Shown here: positions 29,437-40,514 of the stretch, in pieces
Layout: each line of letters starts with the position of its first letter
Numbering within the stretch: position 1 is the first letter of the stretch
Origin: Zelopaecilomyces penicillatus
Taxonomy: Eukaryota; Ascomycota; Sordariomycetes; Hypocreales; Pseudodiploosporaceae
NCBI GenBank assembly: GCA_005765155.1
Contig: VCCP01000003.1
Coordinates: 124,001 to 188,000, forward strand
Length of the DNA: 64,000 nucleotides
Reading direction: 5' to 3'
The notes under the pieces: model-generated
The model's database searches: none
What the model was told of the DNA's origin: nothing
Seen by the model: the letters and a program-made list of their open reading frames with translations, nothing else
Translations under genes and position numbers: made by a program

Positions 29437-32415
29437 GTTCCGAGGCTGAAGCGCTCTTTCTTGAACCCACTAATAATTAACAGGCGAAATGGCGGTGGTG
29501 TTGACCGAACCGTTGATCACAAATCCTTGTAAATTGATCACCCCACGGCGAGTGGGATAGGTTCAGAGAGACAGACGCATTGCATTTTTATGTTGATTTT
29601 CGTCAGGGAAAGTGTGCAAATCATTATCCCATGTTCCACTTTTTCAAGGGGCCAAAGGAAGATTAACTGTGGAGAGATGTGTCTTGGCTTAGGAATACTA
29701 GTGTCATCATTGGACGCCTTTGCCTGGTGACAAGTTTGACGCCCTCTCAATCACCCAAGTTTACAGGTAGCCAAGAGAAAACTGCTCCGCGGCCAGTTAG
29801 TCGTAGTTGTCAACCAGAGAGTAAAGGAACCAGAAGCTTGGTAATCCATCACTTGCAAGACAATACACCAAAACAGTTGGTAATCAAGAACCTTTGCTGA
29901 ACATAAAGTAACAAAAACTATACTTTACATCGAACAACGAGTACCCATAGATACCCATACTTACAGAATTGGGCAATCTGGGAAGAGCACTCTAGGGTAT
30001 CTATTTATGTGTACCCATGAGTATTACAAACTCTACTACGGAGTACTTGCAACTTTTTTTCGGATTACGTGGTCAGTCCTCGGAGGTTGTGTTTTGAACT
30101 CTTTCATTCGTAAGACTTGCGACCGTAGGATGTGGCAACACCGAGCCGAATTGCAGCAAACAGCGAAAACCGAGCAGCGAACAGCGACGATGAAGACTAG
30201 CAGAAGAGGGCACCGTAACAGCTGCACTCAATTTACCTAACCTATGATCCAAGAGAAATCAGCCAGGGGAGCGACCGTAGCCTTTCACTTTGCAGCCCTT
30301 GGCATCTCTTTGGGGGGGGGGGGGGGGGGGGGCATCCTGGGGGCATCGCCAAGGTCGTTTGGTTTAGTCTTGGCGATGAAGGCTTCAGATCGATCTTGGC
30401 CATGGGCAAGCGGCTTGGCTTTGACGTGCCGTGTTTCCAAGACGTAACTTGGCGATGGCTGAACGGCATTTGCAGATGGAAGAAGAGGCTTGGAGAAAGA
30501 CTTGCGATCGGTAAGTTGTAGTGTCTGCAAATGATGTCTGTGTAACAGCAATTGTATTTACATGTAAGCACAAAGTTTCACTTCCATTGCGCGCATAGGC
30601 CGAAGCCTCTTTTGATCTTTGTCAGATTTGTGCCCAATGCCCGGTAGAAAACGTAGGTGCAGTCCGTATCATTCAGTACCTGTAGAGAAACACTAACGTC
30701 TAGACATCTCATGTGTGTGAAACAGTAGTGTTTAAAATGTGGGGTAGTCATCTCATTGTCATCGTCATTATCATCATCATCATCATCATCTGTCTCAAAT
30801 ACCTTCAATCAATGACCAATCACTAGAGTGGGTGCACGAGATTCTTCGCCGTTGGGAGAGGAGAAGATGACAGCAATCGCGGCAGATCCTGTCAACACGG
30901 GCTTGACAAGAAACCCCCATATTTTATTAGACTCTCCGTTGCACGTGGCCCATACAACTTAATATGTAGCTAGATAATGATGTCCGGAGAAACGGAGATG
31001 GCCGGACGGTTGACGGACATGTAGCATTGCAGAGTTTCAAGGTCCTGCCCCTTCGAGGCAGGTAACCTGTCACCACCATCCCGCGACCGACGGAGTTTAT
31101 GAGAATCTGCAATTCAAGTGTGTGTGTATGAAATAGCCCAGGATAAACAACCATCACCAAGTAGTCCCACGAATAGCAACACAGATCCAATCCACGCATT
31201 TGACGGCGGGCGAAGCCTCGATATCATTGATGCGATTATTGACCAGACCGTCAGGGTACAGTAACTGCTCGTATCTTCTCTGCCAGCCATGCACCTACGG
31301 ACAAGGTCCAGAGCATTCGGTCTGTGTGTTGAGCAAACAAAAAGATCCCTTCCCATTGATATCTCAGGGAGCGTGACTCGAGCATCGACGGGCCAGTGGT
31401 GCATCTGGGCACGTACCATATTTACCTGAAACTGCCCGATCCGGGTCCTCCCATGGGATGGGATGGGGTCTGAGATGCGTGGGGTAGCACAGGCCAACCA
31501 CATCAGAACTAGTGTGCTGTGCCTCATGTAGAGGGAGGACGTCCAAGATTGGCTAGTTATTATCAACATCGGCGGTTTTGGTTATACTATGTAGTCTTCA
31601 CAATCATTACGTGGTTAAACTGGGAACTGTGTCAGAGCGTTGTCAGGGACTAGCAAGTGTTGATTACATCGAACCCACATTGGAGAATAATGTGGGATAG
31701 TTCGTGCTGGCGTTGACTACACCTTTTGACAATCATCCGTGCACACTAATATACAAACACCACATTTGTCTAGCAAGCCGATTCTCCCTGTTCTAGTGCC
31801 TGGAGCCATGGAAAGAAAACAGCACGACAGCACGGCGTATCATCACAGCACGATGTTGCCCTTGGCTGGACCTCTTTCTGCCTCGACAATGATCTCCCCT
31901 GCATACTGCATACTGCATATAGCATATAGCACATATGACCGAATCATGTCCTACTGGAATGATTGATGACGATCATCCCAGCCGGTGACATCGGCGCCTT
32001 TTTCCCATGGCATGGCGGGGTGCAGACGCCTCCCCAGATCGCAACAAGGGGGGTTGCCCCGGCTCTGCCCGCCGCCTCGAAACCGCCGCACTACGTTACA
32101 GTCCAAGTCCCATAACGCTATGCTTAACATGAGCTGCTTATAGCTGCCCGACTAATTTTCCTCCAATCTGTAGTCTCTGTTGCCATGGCCTTCCTACCCG
32201 AGTCGTGTGAGTACCGAAATGCCTGGGTGGCCTCGCTGACATGGATCTATCGGTGGATTGTTGGGTAGAGGGCTGGGGTTGTGGATCAGATGCCAGGCTC
32301 ATTTCTTATAAAAGATAAGAGTCAATCCCTTCATCTCAAACAATCATCAAGTTCAGAAACAACTTACCATCTTACCATTCTCCTATTACCCCCAACTCAA
32401 ACCAAAACCATCAAT
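29437..32415. other. Intergenic, 3 kb, with poly-G tract
   Basis: No supported gene. It contains 21 consecutive G at 30312-30332 and a short ATC-type microsatellite around 30768-30790. The last 150 bases before the chitosanase look like a promoter and 5' UTR (TATAAAAGATAA near 32308, then CA-rich leader). Confidence 0.55.
30312..30332 (+). repeat. Poly-G tract (21 G)
   Basis: An uninterrupted run of 21 G in non-coding sequence, the same length as the run in the LINE 3' UTR at 18265-18285. It could form G-quadruplex, or the length may be an assembly estimate. Confidence 0.9.
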
Positions 32416-33245
32416 ATGCGTTCCTCCGCTGTTATTGCGCTGGCCACCGTTGGCGTTGCCTCGGCCTACCAGCTTCCCACCAACCTGAGGAACATTTACA
32501 ATGCTCGCAGGGTAAGCTTTCTCTATATGACATACTTCTCCTCAGCTCTTTTGAGCATAGCTAACACGTATCTCAACATAGTCTGGTACATGCTCAAAGA
32601 AGTTGTCTAGCTCTTTCGACGGCGGCGCCGTTTACTGTGGCGACATTGGTGGTGCTGTCTACCTCAAGGGCAGCAGCGGAAACTATGACAACATGGACAT
32701 CGACTGCGACGGCGCCAACCGATCTGCCGGCGCTTGTGCCAACGACCCCAGTGGCCAGAGCCAAACATCATTCAAGGACACTGTTTCAGGCTACGGTATC
32801 TCTGATCTGGACGCCAATGTTCACCCTTATGTCGTCTTCGGTAACGAGGGTTCCAGCCCTTCATTCAACCCTCGGTCGCATGGCATTCAGCCACTGAGCG
32901 TTATGGCTGTTGTTTGCAACAACCAAGTGGTAAGCTCTTACAGAATTGCCCACATCTCAGGTATAAATACTGACACCTCACTCACAGTTCTACGGTGTAT
33001 GGGGCGACACAAACGGTTTCACCTCGACTGGTGAGGCTTCTCTTGGCCTTGCCAACCTCTGCTTCCCCAACGAGGGTCTCTCTGGAGATAACGGACACGA
33101 TCCCAAGGATGTCCTCTACATTGGCTTCTCCGGCTCTGCCGCTGTCCCCGGAAAGAACGGTGCCAACTGGAGGGCGAAGAACACTGCCGAGTTTGAGTCC
33201 AGCATCAAGGCTCTGGGTGACAGACTTGTTGCCGGTCTCAAGTAA
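32416..33245 (+). CDS. Secreted GH75 chitosanase
   Basis: This enzyme is predicted to cleave chitosan (deacetylated chitin) outside the cell. Exons 32416-32511, 32582-32929 and 32988-33245 give 233 residues. The signal peptide is about residues 1-17 (SSAVIALATVGVASA). GH75 features are the Cys-rich start (SGTCSKK), YCGDI, DCDG, the long conserved stretch with SDLDANVHPYVVFGN, and GVWGDTNGFTSTGEASLGLA. In the last, Asp155 and Glu164 are nine residues apart, as in the catalytic pair reported for Aspergillus GH75. A TATAAAA-like box lies about 105 bp before the ATG. Together with the GH18 chitinase 9 kb away, this suggests chitin/chitosan processing, perhaps of its own wall or of prey. Confidence 0.93.
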
Positions 33246-33626
33246 AAGAAACATAACGAAGCGATGATTGTTTACATATGGTCACTTATGACCAACTGCC
33301 TGTATATATGGCCACTCATGACGGAACCTGTACATAGATGCTACTACATATGGCAGCATAAAGCAAAACGTATATACAGAATGAGATAACGCTTCCCCTT
33401 ATTCGTAAAGAAGACCTTTTTGTGCGTACCGGTATGAGAATTTCATTTAGTCATGCAATTTACAGTAAGTAGTTGAAGCGGAAACAAACCACTGAGCCAA
33501 CTTAATTTTCGCGAGCTTCAACGGATAAATGAGGAGCCAAATCGCTTATTGCAATTTTGTATGCAGCGCGACTGTTCATGGAATGATGAATGAGAAAAGA
33601 ATAGTATTTAATTCTTTCATCTAACG

Positions 33627-35059
33627 TTAGACGAAACGATAAATTTCAATGCTCTCCTCGCATAGATATTTATAATCCCAGAATATCTTCCCTCTAGGAG
33701 CCGCTATCAACCAGCGCAAAGACTCTGCCACTTTTTCCTCCCACTGGATTGGCTTGCCAGCCGCATTTGCCATCATACTGCAGCGCACCAGTAGTTGCCA
33801 GCAGTATGTCAAGTGCTTGATGAGGAGTGCATGGTTGTCGGGGTGGAGTGGATCATTGGGCACCGCAAGTTTTCCGTGATGAGCATAACTAGCTTTGTCC
33901 ATTATTTGGTGGATTATCTCATTTTGCAGGTCCTTTTGGCGCAGGATTTCGTGAACCTGGATGACTTCATCGATAATTGGCGTGTGAAACTCGGACCCAG
34001 GCGTCTCGAGTGTCAGAAGAGTATTAAACGGAATTCTGCCACACGGAACCCTGTAGTGGTAAGATCGATAGGGTTTCTCACAAATTACTCTGGGGTATTC
34101 GTTGAACTGTTCTCTGTGGATGCCGAAAAAGTCTCTATGTGGATAGTGTGCGATATCCGACGGCTCGCCAGACAACGTTGACCCCCTAAGCATGGACTGG
34201 TAACAGCGGGTTGAGCGATAATCTTCGCCGCCATTTTTGTCCGTCTCGCTTGACCAGATTTCCGGAAAACAGTAAAAGATATTGAGGCCGATATACACTC
34301 GCAAAGCCCAAGTGTACACCATGTCCCATCCGAGGCTGCTATCCTAAATGCAGTGTACCGTTTCGATTAGTCTGATTTCTTGACCTCGACACGAGAAAAG
34401 TCTCCCATGTGAAGAATAGAATGGAAGTACACTCTTCCATCGGGCGTACTTACATCATCATAGCAAGGTGTTTGGTATTCCCAATCGCTAAATTTGACAT
34501 TCAGGTGCGAGCACATTCGCAGGATTGGTTCCATTTTCCCATAAAGAAGTAGAGTTTTCACCAACTCAACATTGAAGAATGCCGCCGAGTTCTCCAAAAA
34601 GAATGAGTAACAGTCATTTTGCTGGCGGCCTCGAAGGAAAGCAGATGCCCTTCTCTCCCCGAAAGGAATGGCGCATTGGCATTCCGTGCAGTGCGTGCTT
34701 CCCTTGCCATTGCAGAGATGATCTTCCGGCGAGGCAAGCTGGATGTCCTTCATGTAGATTTGGCTCGTCTTTCGCCACCTCCGAATCGTCGGAGCAATCA
34801 ATTCGCAAATCTCATCGTCTAGAATGATTTCGTCTTTCTCTGGAGGTTCATATTTGGGAGCATACTTTTTGCGCTCGCATGCAGTGTGCTCCTTCAAATT
34901 CCTCGCAAACGCTCCAACAAAGTACCGAAAATGTTTCGCTTGGTTTGGCTTCTGTCGCGTGTAAATATTAGACTCTGATTCCAGCGTGCCGTCTCTGTAA
35001 ACAGGGCGCAAATGGCTTGTCAGCAATTTCCATGGGATGCTGTGTGCTTGATGCGCCAT
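33627..35059 (-). CDS. Hypothetical protein, two exons, no recognised domain
   Basis: Exons 35059-34454 and 34343-33627, joined over a 110-bp intron (GTAAGT...TTTAG), give 440 residues. The splice removes a stop and restores a single frame, which is the main support. The protein is soluble, without signal peptide, rich in His, Tyr, Arg and Cys. CNGKGSTHCTECQC (around residues 115-130) might bind metal. The rest has regular alternation of charged and aromatic residues, as in fungal orphan genes. It is divergent from the chitosanase only in position, with its 3' end 380 bp from that gene's stop. I do not recognise a function. Confidence 0.6.
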
Positions 35060-35529
35060 CTTTGACGAGGATTCCCAGCAGCAGTGAAGGGTGGTTTTTC
35101 TTTAACAAAACTCCAGGCCACAACAGCAGCTACGTTTGAGGTTCACGTCGAATGTTTTATAACAGCATCTTCACCATACTCTGTAGGCGCTCTAGAGGTG
35201 ACTCATTTAAAATATGCCTTGTGCGATTGAGTGGCCGAGCCGGAGACGTTTGGCCAAATCCGGCGGGGCTGTGCAAAAGTGCAACCAACCGTCCATGATA
35301 TCGAACCAACAACATTGACAGACACTTCTATATATGCAGTTGCGTTTGCGCCTATTAGATACATGCATAGATAGACCTCAGCAGCCATTCATGACGGCGA
35401 ACAAAACCCAGTAGAAGCTTCGACCTTTGTGAGAGAGCTAGAATTGAGATCCTAACTTGTAGCCGTCCTCCAGCATTTTTTTTCCATTAGCAAATAGTTA
35501 TTTTATGCCATATGAACACTCGCCAGACA

Positions 35530-36204
35530 TCATCCCGCCACTTCAAGAATTCTCTCCTCATTCTGACGTTTGTCGCCATCACCATCGCCATCACCATCAC
35601 CATCGCCTTTGCCAGCAGAGTCGTCAACGTGTTCAGCCGAGTTTTCAAGTCTCTGTTTGCCTTGTTTTCTTTTTTCCTCTTTATCCTTTTCCCCGCTTAT
35701 CCTAGCATCCCTGATATCTTGGATTTTCCCCCCAAAAATTCTCACTGCCATATAGTACAAGTCGGCCATGGTGCTGCAATCGTACGCCCTTTTATCCATC
35801 GTAGAGCAGTAATCGTACAGGTCCTGCTTGAAAGCAACGTCGACTCGTTTCCTCATCTTTTTGTTGAGACGACGTAGTTTGCGCAAGTTGTGATAACCGA
35901 AATCGTGCCGCTGGCAACTCGGTTTGAAGTTGAAGCCAAATGGCCTGTCCGGTGAGCTCGTGCAGTTATCGGTTGACCAGATGCATTTGGAGGGACTTTT
36001 AGCTCTGCGTGCTTTTTGAAATGTGTTCATTGATACTCCAAACATCATATTCTCAATGATATCCATGGTGCAGTTGCTAGTGGTGTCGATATCCATTTCC
36101 CCCGCGACCGGGGCAGTGGCATTCGCTTTGTCCACATGAGGGATGTGACGTGCAGAAACGACGATTGTAAAGAATGCCAGAAAGGTCGCGAGGAAAGGCT
36201 TCAT
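35530..36204 (-). CDS. Secreted phospholipase A2 (fungal/prokaryotic type)
   Basis: It is predicted to hydrolyse the sn-2 ester of phospholipids outside the cell. It is a single exon of 224 residues. The signal peptide covers about residues 1-18 (FLATFLAFFTIVVSA). The signature CQRHDFGY gives Cys97 and the catalytic dyad His100-Asp101. FGFNFKPSC precedes it and a second Cys-containing helix (FKQDLYDYCSTM) follows; these are hallmarks of the small group XIV-like enzymes. A lysine/glutamate-rich tail ends in a Gly-Asp repeat encoded by a GGCGAT-type microsatellite (35575-35610), unusual for the family. CIWSTDNC may form one of the two disulfides. Such enzymes occur in symbiotic and pathogenic fungi; the target here is unknown. 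Confidence 0.9.
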   Translation of the reverse strand: MKPFLATFLAFFTIVVSARHIPHVDKANATAPVAGEMDIDTTSNCTMDIIENMMFGVSMNTFQKARRAKSPSKCIWSTDNCTSSPDRPFGFNFKPSCQRHDFGYHNLRKLRRLNKKMRKRVDVAFKQDLYDYCSTMDKRAYDCSTMADLYYMAVRIFGGKIQDIRDARISGEKDKEEKRKQGKQRLENSAEHVDDSAGKGDGDGDGDGDGDKRQNEERILEVAG

Positions 36205-36947
36205 CTTCCTGGCTGATAAATTCGAGAGTTGGGACTAAAAGGACGGCTAGCACAACTCCCTTCCTGTTTGAAGGGGTTCTCTCGTTCCCATTCAATGCGC
36301 AACAAAGCGAATCATAAAGTATTGTAGAATAAGAAACACGCTCTATGAAGATTTCGGCAAAACAAAAATTTCTTCGCCGTGATGATCCACAATCTCTGTC
36401 GGGCTCAGTTAAGGTTCACGGGAAGGTTTACAAACACCATCCCCATCTGCACCTGCAGGTAGCTGCATGAAGACGAGGATGGGGAATCAGTCCATTTCAG
36501 TCTATATCAGTCTATATACTTTTTCAAGATGCCATATTATTAAAATAGATACATCCAAATTGGCATTCCATTGTTGGTGTATCTAACTGCTAAAAACGAC
36601 AGTGATCGGTGATACAAAGGAAGCATAGGCATCTCTCATCAACAAACCTGGATAATTACCACGATCAATTCATCAAGATTGTAGTAGAATAGGTACACCA
36701 AAGCTACAAGGCACGCTTAAATGTAAAGTGAAAACTATGTAGTATATCATAACTACGGCCCGTCCATGCTACCCGAATGAGATGGTTTACCGGTCAGTCT
36801 ATCTACGAAGCAGTGACCAATGATCATCTGACCACTGGATGATGTACGGAAGTCATGGTGCTAGATACAGAGCTGGGAACACTCATATAGTTTGTTGACG
36901 GCAGAGAAATTTCAGCATTCGTCTCAAAAGATGATGATGTCCTATGA

Positions 36948-36985
36948 AGACAGTCTTCGTCTCAGACAGTCTTCGTCTCAGACAG
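36948..36985. repeat. Tandem repeat of AGACAGTCTTCGTCTC (2.4 copies)
   Basis: Two perfect copies (36948-36963, 36964-36979) and a partial third. AGACAGTCTTCGTCT is itself a near inverted repeat. No function is known. Confidence 0.85.
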
Positions 36986-38039
36986 AGGCAGATGGCGAGT
37001 CTCTACCAATAATAGCCGTCGACCCTTTCTAGCATAGCTTCGACTACAGTCAGTTGAGCATGGAACTTTTATATCTTCTTTCAGACTAACGGAAACACAT
37101 TTGCATCATGCTATCAAGGCTCTATGAGGACTAGGTCTTCGAAACTCAGTAAACCCAATATTGACAGTCTTGTTACCGTTTATGGTGTAGCCTACCGGCC
37201 GTTCCAAGTGCCCTGATGGATCGTCAAGTGCACCAAGCCTCAAGATAGGTACAAAATTACAATCACAAGTCTCTATATTTCCTTCCGCCCGGTATCGCTG
37301 GCCGACTTTGCGGAAACAAAAGAAAAAAGGGCCGTCAGAGCATCTCAGCTTGTAGGCGAGAGACACTCAACTGTGTAAGTTAGGATGTCGAACACGCGTT
37401 TGTGCTTTTCGATAAATTACCTATCAATAGAACTACTTGACACACATGTGAGGCGTTACGGATTGCTCAAACGAAACCGATACGAAAAACGGGCTGATGT
37501 GTAATTCGCTGGCATGTGGACCTCGGAGAGTTTCCGTCCGGGAGCTTGTAGATCAATCTACTGAGTTGCCTTGTGTTAATTAAGGTATGTGATATATGAG
37601 ATGTAACATCCCCATTTGAGTCTCCGGAAGAAGGGAATACATGGGAAGAAAATAAAAATGCATGTCATGAATGCCATGTGCCACTAGTTTGTGCATGAAG
37701 GTTATCATAACGACCGTGTGTTAAAGGTGTGCGTCGGATTGGGACTTGGAGGCGGACGCCAAAATGCGGCAGCGCGACTTGACCAAGCATCGCCATGACT
37801 CGCCTACAGTCAGTGATTGGAGAGGAACAAAGCAGCCGGTTCTGGTTCTGGGCCGCTCCACTCGGCGGATGGGCAATTTTTCAAGGGTCCAGCTCGATGC
37901 GCCAACACGGACTGAGATTCCGATCTTCCGACGATTCTAATTGCCCGACCTGTTACAGCGGGCTTGACTCTATAACTAGAGATGTGACGAACCATCACTA
38001 AAACATGGGTACCAAACTATATGGAGAAAGGGTTACATT

Positions 38040-38340
38040 CTATAGGTACGTAGCTAATATAAAATACTTTATAATAGATTAAAGCTGTAATATTTTACTT
38101 ATATCTTATTAAAGTAATAAAAAGTATAAATAAATATTAAAAGAATCTAAAATTATTAATTTTAAGAAATTATAGACTATTATTAATTAATTAGATATTA
38201 ATTTTTTTTTCTTAAAATAATATCTATCAAATATATTATTTTTATTATATAAGTTTCCTACAAAGAATTTATTCTATTATATTTTATAGTAAAAAGCCTT
38301 ATATATAAATTTTAACCATTTTTTAACCCTAATTCTTTGG
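38040..38340. repeat. AT-rich island, probable RIP relic
   Basis: About 300 bases dominated by A and T with TATA/TAAT words, sharply bounded by normal-GC sequence. It resembles the RIP-degraded flanks near the terpene synthase. No LTR or ORF homology was seen, so the source element is unknown. Confidence 0.5.
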
Positions 38341-39830
38341 CATTACTATAGCCTCTATACCCCAGAAGCTGGTTTGCCAACCGTTGTCCTAGCCGTGAGA
38401 CGAGGTAACATGAGACGAATTCTAGTCATTTACGCCCACTCTTGCTACTCTACTAACTCTACTAACTCTACCAACCATAGTAACTCAACTACATAGTAAG
38501 CACTGAACACAAGCTACCCAAGCTATCATACCCTACCTAAATTAATAGGCAATGGCCATCGGTAGCGCTCGGCATTCAAGTGGGCATGTGCCACAATCCG
38601 GAGCATTCGCTACGACCATCAATCAGCCTTATAGAACATCGCCATGGCTGATCATTGTGGCTTCTCCCGCCCCCATCGAGCGTTTCCCAGTCTTTCTCCT
38701 CTCTTTTCGCTTTAGGTACCACGGTGGTTTATACTTCCGAGCCTGCCCTCGCATCGATCTGACACCGGGCCGCAATTCCAACAAACGCAGACCCTGGCTG
38801 GAGTGAGTTGCGTGTGCTAAAAAGCCCGTACCATACAATGCATTATTGCTAGTGTGCCCCCCTCTCCCCTGCCCTCACAAGCCATTGCATTCCGGGCTAC
38901 AGGTTAGCAAGGCGAGAGAGTCAAGAGAGACACACGAACTTGCTCCAGGGCATTGGCTAGATTAACATAAGCTAGCGCTATGCCACCGGCGCTCTCCCGC
39001 TCGGCAAATCGTTCCCTACCTATACAACTTGCTTCCAACAAAAGACTTGCCGTTTGCTGTCATCGGGAATCAAAGGCGGGGAAAGCAAACGCGGCTTGCA
39101 TATCGCCCACTCGGCTGGCGCTGTTTAGACTGAGTGGTATCAGGATTCATTGGTAGGCTACTAACAACACTCCAATAAGAATCTCTTGAGACAAATGAGA
39201 AAACAACAAGCCAATCCCTCCTCTGTGGTCTGTAGAGCCAATCAAGAGGGTGTTTACTTTGCACTTACTCGCGAGAGTCAGTCTCCAGTTGATGTATCCA
39301 TTCCGAGGCACGTACGGACGGACCTGCAGCATCCCCAAGGTCTGGGCAGGGGTATTTCTTCGAATGATAAAGACGACGAAGGTATCCCGAAAATCGAGGG
39401 TCCAGTTCCATGGTTATCAACCTTCTAAGTCCATTGTCTGGGACAAGATAGCAGTTACACAGCTACACAGTGACACAATACTCTTCTACTCAGCCCCCAA
39501 GATTGTTCGGCATTTCATCACATGCAAGCCAACTCCTCCGACTTAATCAAGTGGGTGGTCAGCAAAGCATTGCCCCTCGGTATATATCGACTGCACCTCG
39601 TCTCACATTCCATCCGTCTTCCTCCTTGTTCTACAACCCCGATCCTACTGGCACGGCCCGCGGCGCACCACCACGCCGGCCTTGCCAAACCGTTTCGCTG
39701 CTGAAACCTTCCATTATTACACTCATCTATAATAACTCTCCAAAAACAACTCCAAAAAAACAACATACATTGGTTGTTTGCACTCAATACCCGCCTCTCT
39801 TCTCCCAAACCTCTTTTTTTTTTTTTCAAT

Positions 39831-40514
39831 ATGCGTTTCTTTCTATTTGCGGCTGTCCTGGAGACGCTTTGTTACTTTGGTGTTTGCGACCAGAATGTGT
39901 CTCATCACCGGACTGAAGATGGCCTTGTTGCTGGCTGTAACGACTTCGTACTCGCTCATACCGATGTGATGCATGCGTTGCCAACGAGGACAAAAACATC
40001 TAGCGGTCATCCCGCTCTGCCAGCCGACGGCAGGCCCGTGGCAGTAACCATGATAACGGAGACTGTAGAAAAGCTCTTGCAGTCGAAGAATATGCTGTTC
40101 TCCAACAAGGGAACATATTCACTACCGCCAATCTCGCTACAGCACGCTGAGCCCGGCCAGACACCAACCCAAGAGGAGGATCCTATGCCAGCCTGGCCCA
40201 TGTTTGTCGCCTGGCAGGCCTCTGAATCAGGCCAGGTTGAGCTGTCTCAACTGTCATGGACATCGACCGACGTCGAAGCGGGAACTCAGTTCGGCTGTAC
40301 GTGCGGCAAGTCAGCCTACTCGAGGCTTCTGAGGGCAGCAGCCGAAATCTTGCTGCTCTGTGGGCGCGCGATTCTCGTCATTGCAGCTGGAGCTTGGGCA
40401 GCAGTCTGGGGCTGGAAGAGCGGCACGGCTCGGGGTGTTAGGTGTTGTGGTCTGCTTTTACTTGTTGTGTATTTTCAACATTCGAGTATGGGCGTTGGTC
40501 CACGTATCAAATAG
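39831..40514 (+). CDS. Hypothetical secreted or membrane protein
   Basis: Single exon, 227 residues, from the ATG at 39831, which follows a long T run and CAAT as in many fungal leaders. An in-frame ATG 57 bp upstream exists but would hide the signal sequence. MRFFLFAAVLETLCYFGVCD looks like a signal peptide. Near the C-terminus two hydrophobic stretches (ILLLCGRAILVIAAGAWAAVWGW and LLLLVVYF, split by a charged turn) may be membrane segments. CTCGKS and RCCG add cysteines. No domain is recognised. The uninterrupted length and the sensible start favour a real gene, but a chance ORF is possible. Confidence 0.5.
   Translation: MRFFLFAAVLETLCYFGVCDQNVSHHRTEDGLVAGCNDFVLAHTDVMHALPTRTKTSSGHPALPADGRPVAVTMITETVEKLLQSKNMLFSNKGTYSLPPISLQHAEPGQTPTQEEDPMPAWPMFVAWQASESGQVELSQLSWTSTDVEAGTQFGCTCGKSAYSRLLRAAAEILLLCGRAILVIAAGAWAAVWGWKSGTARGVRCCGLLLLVVYFQHSSMGVGPRIK

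Larger units (their letters stand above)
36205..39830. other. Intergenic, 3.6 kb, gene-poor with a RIP-like AT island
   Basis: No supported gene. It contains a 16-bp tandem repeat at 36948-36985, an AT-rich block at 38040-38340 and a CTAACTCTA-type short repeat near 38450-38480. A pyrimidine-rich leader with 13 T leads into the next gene. Confidence 0.5.
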
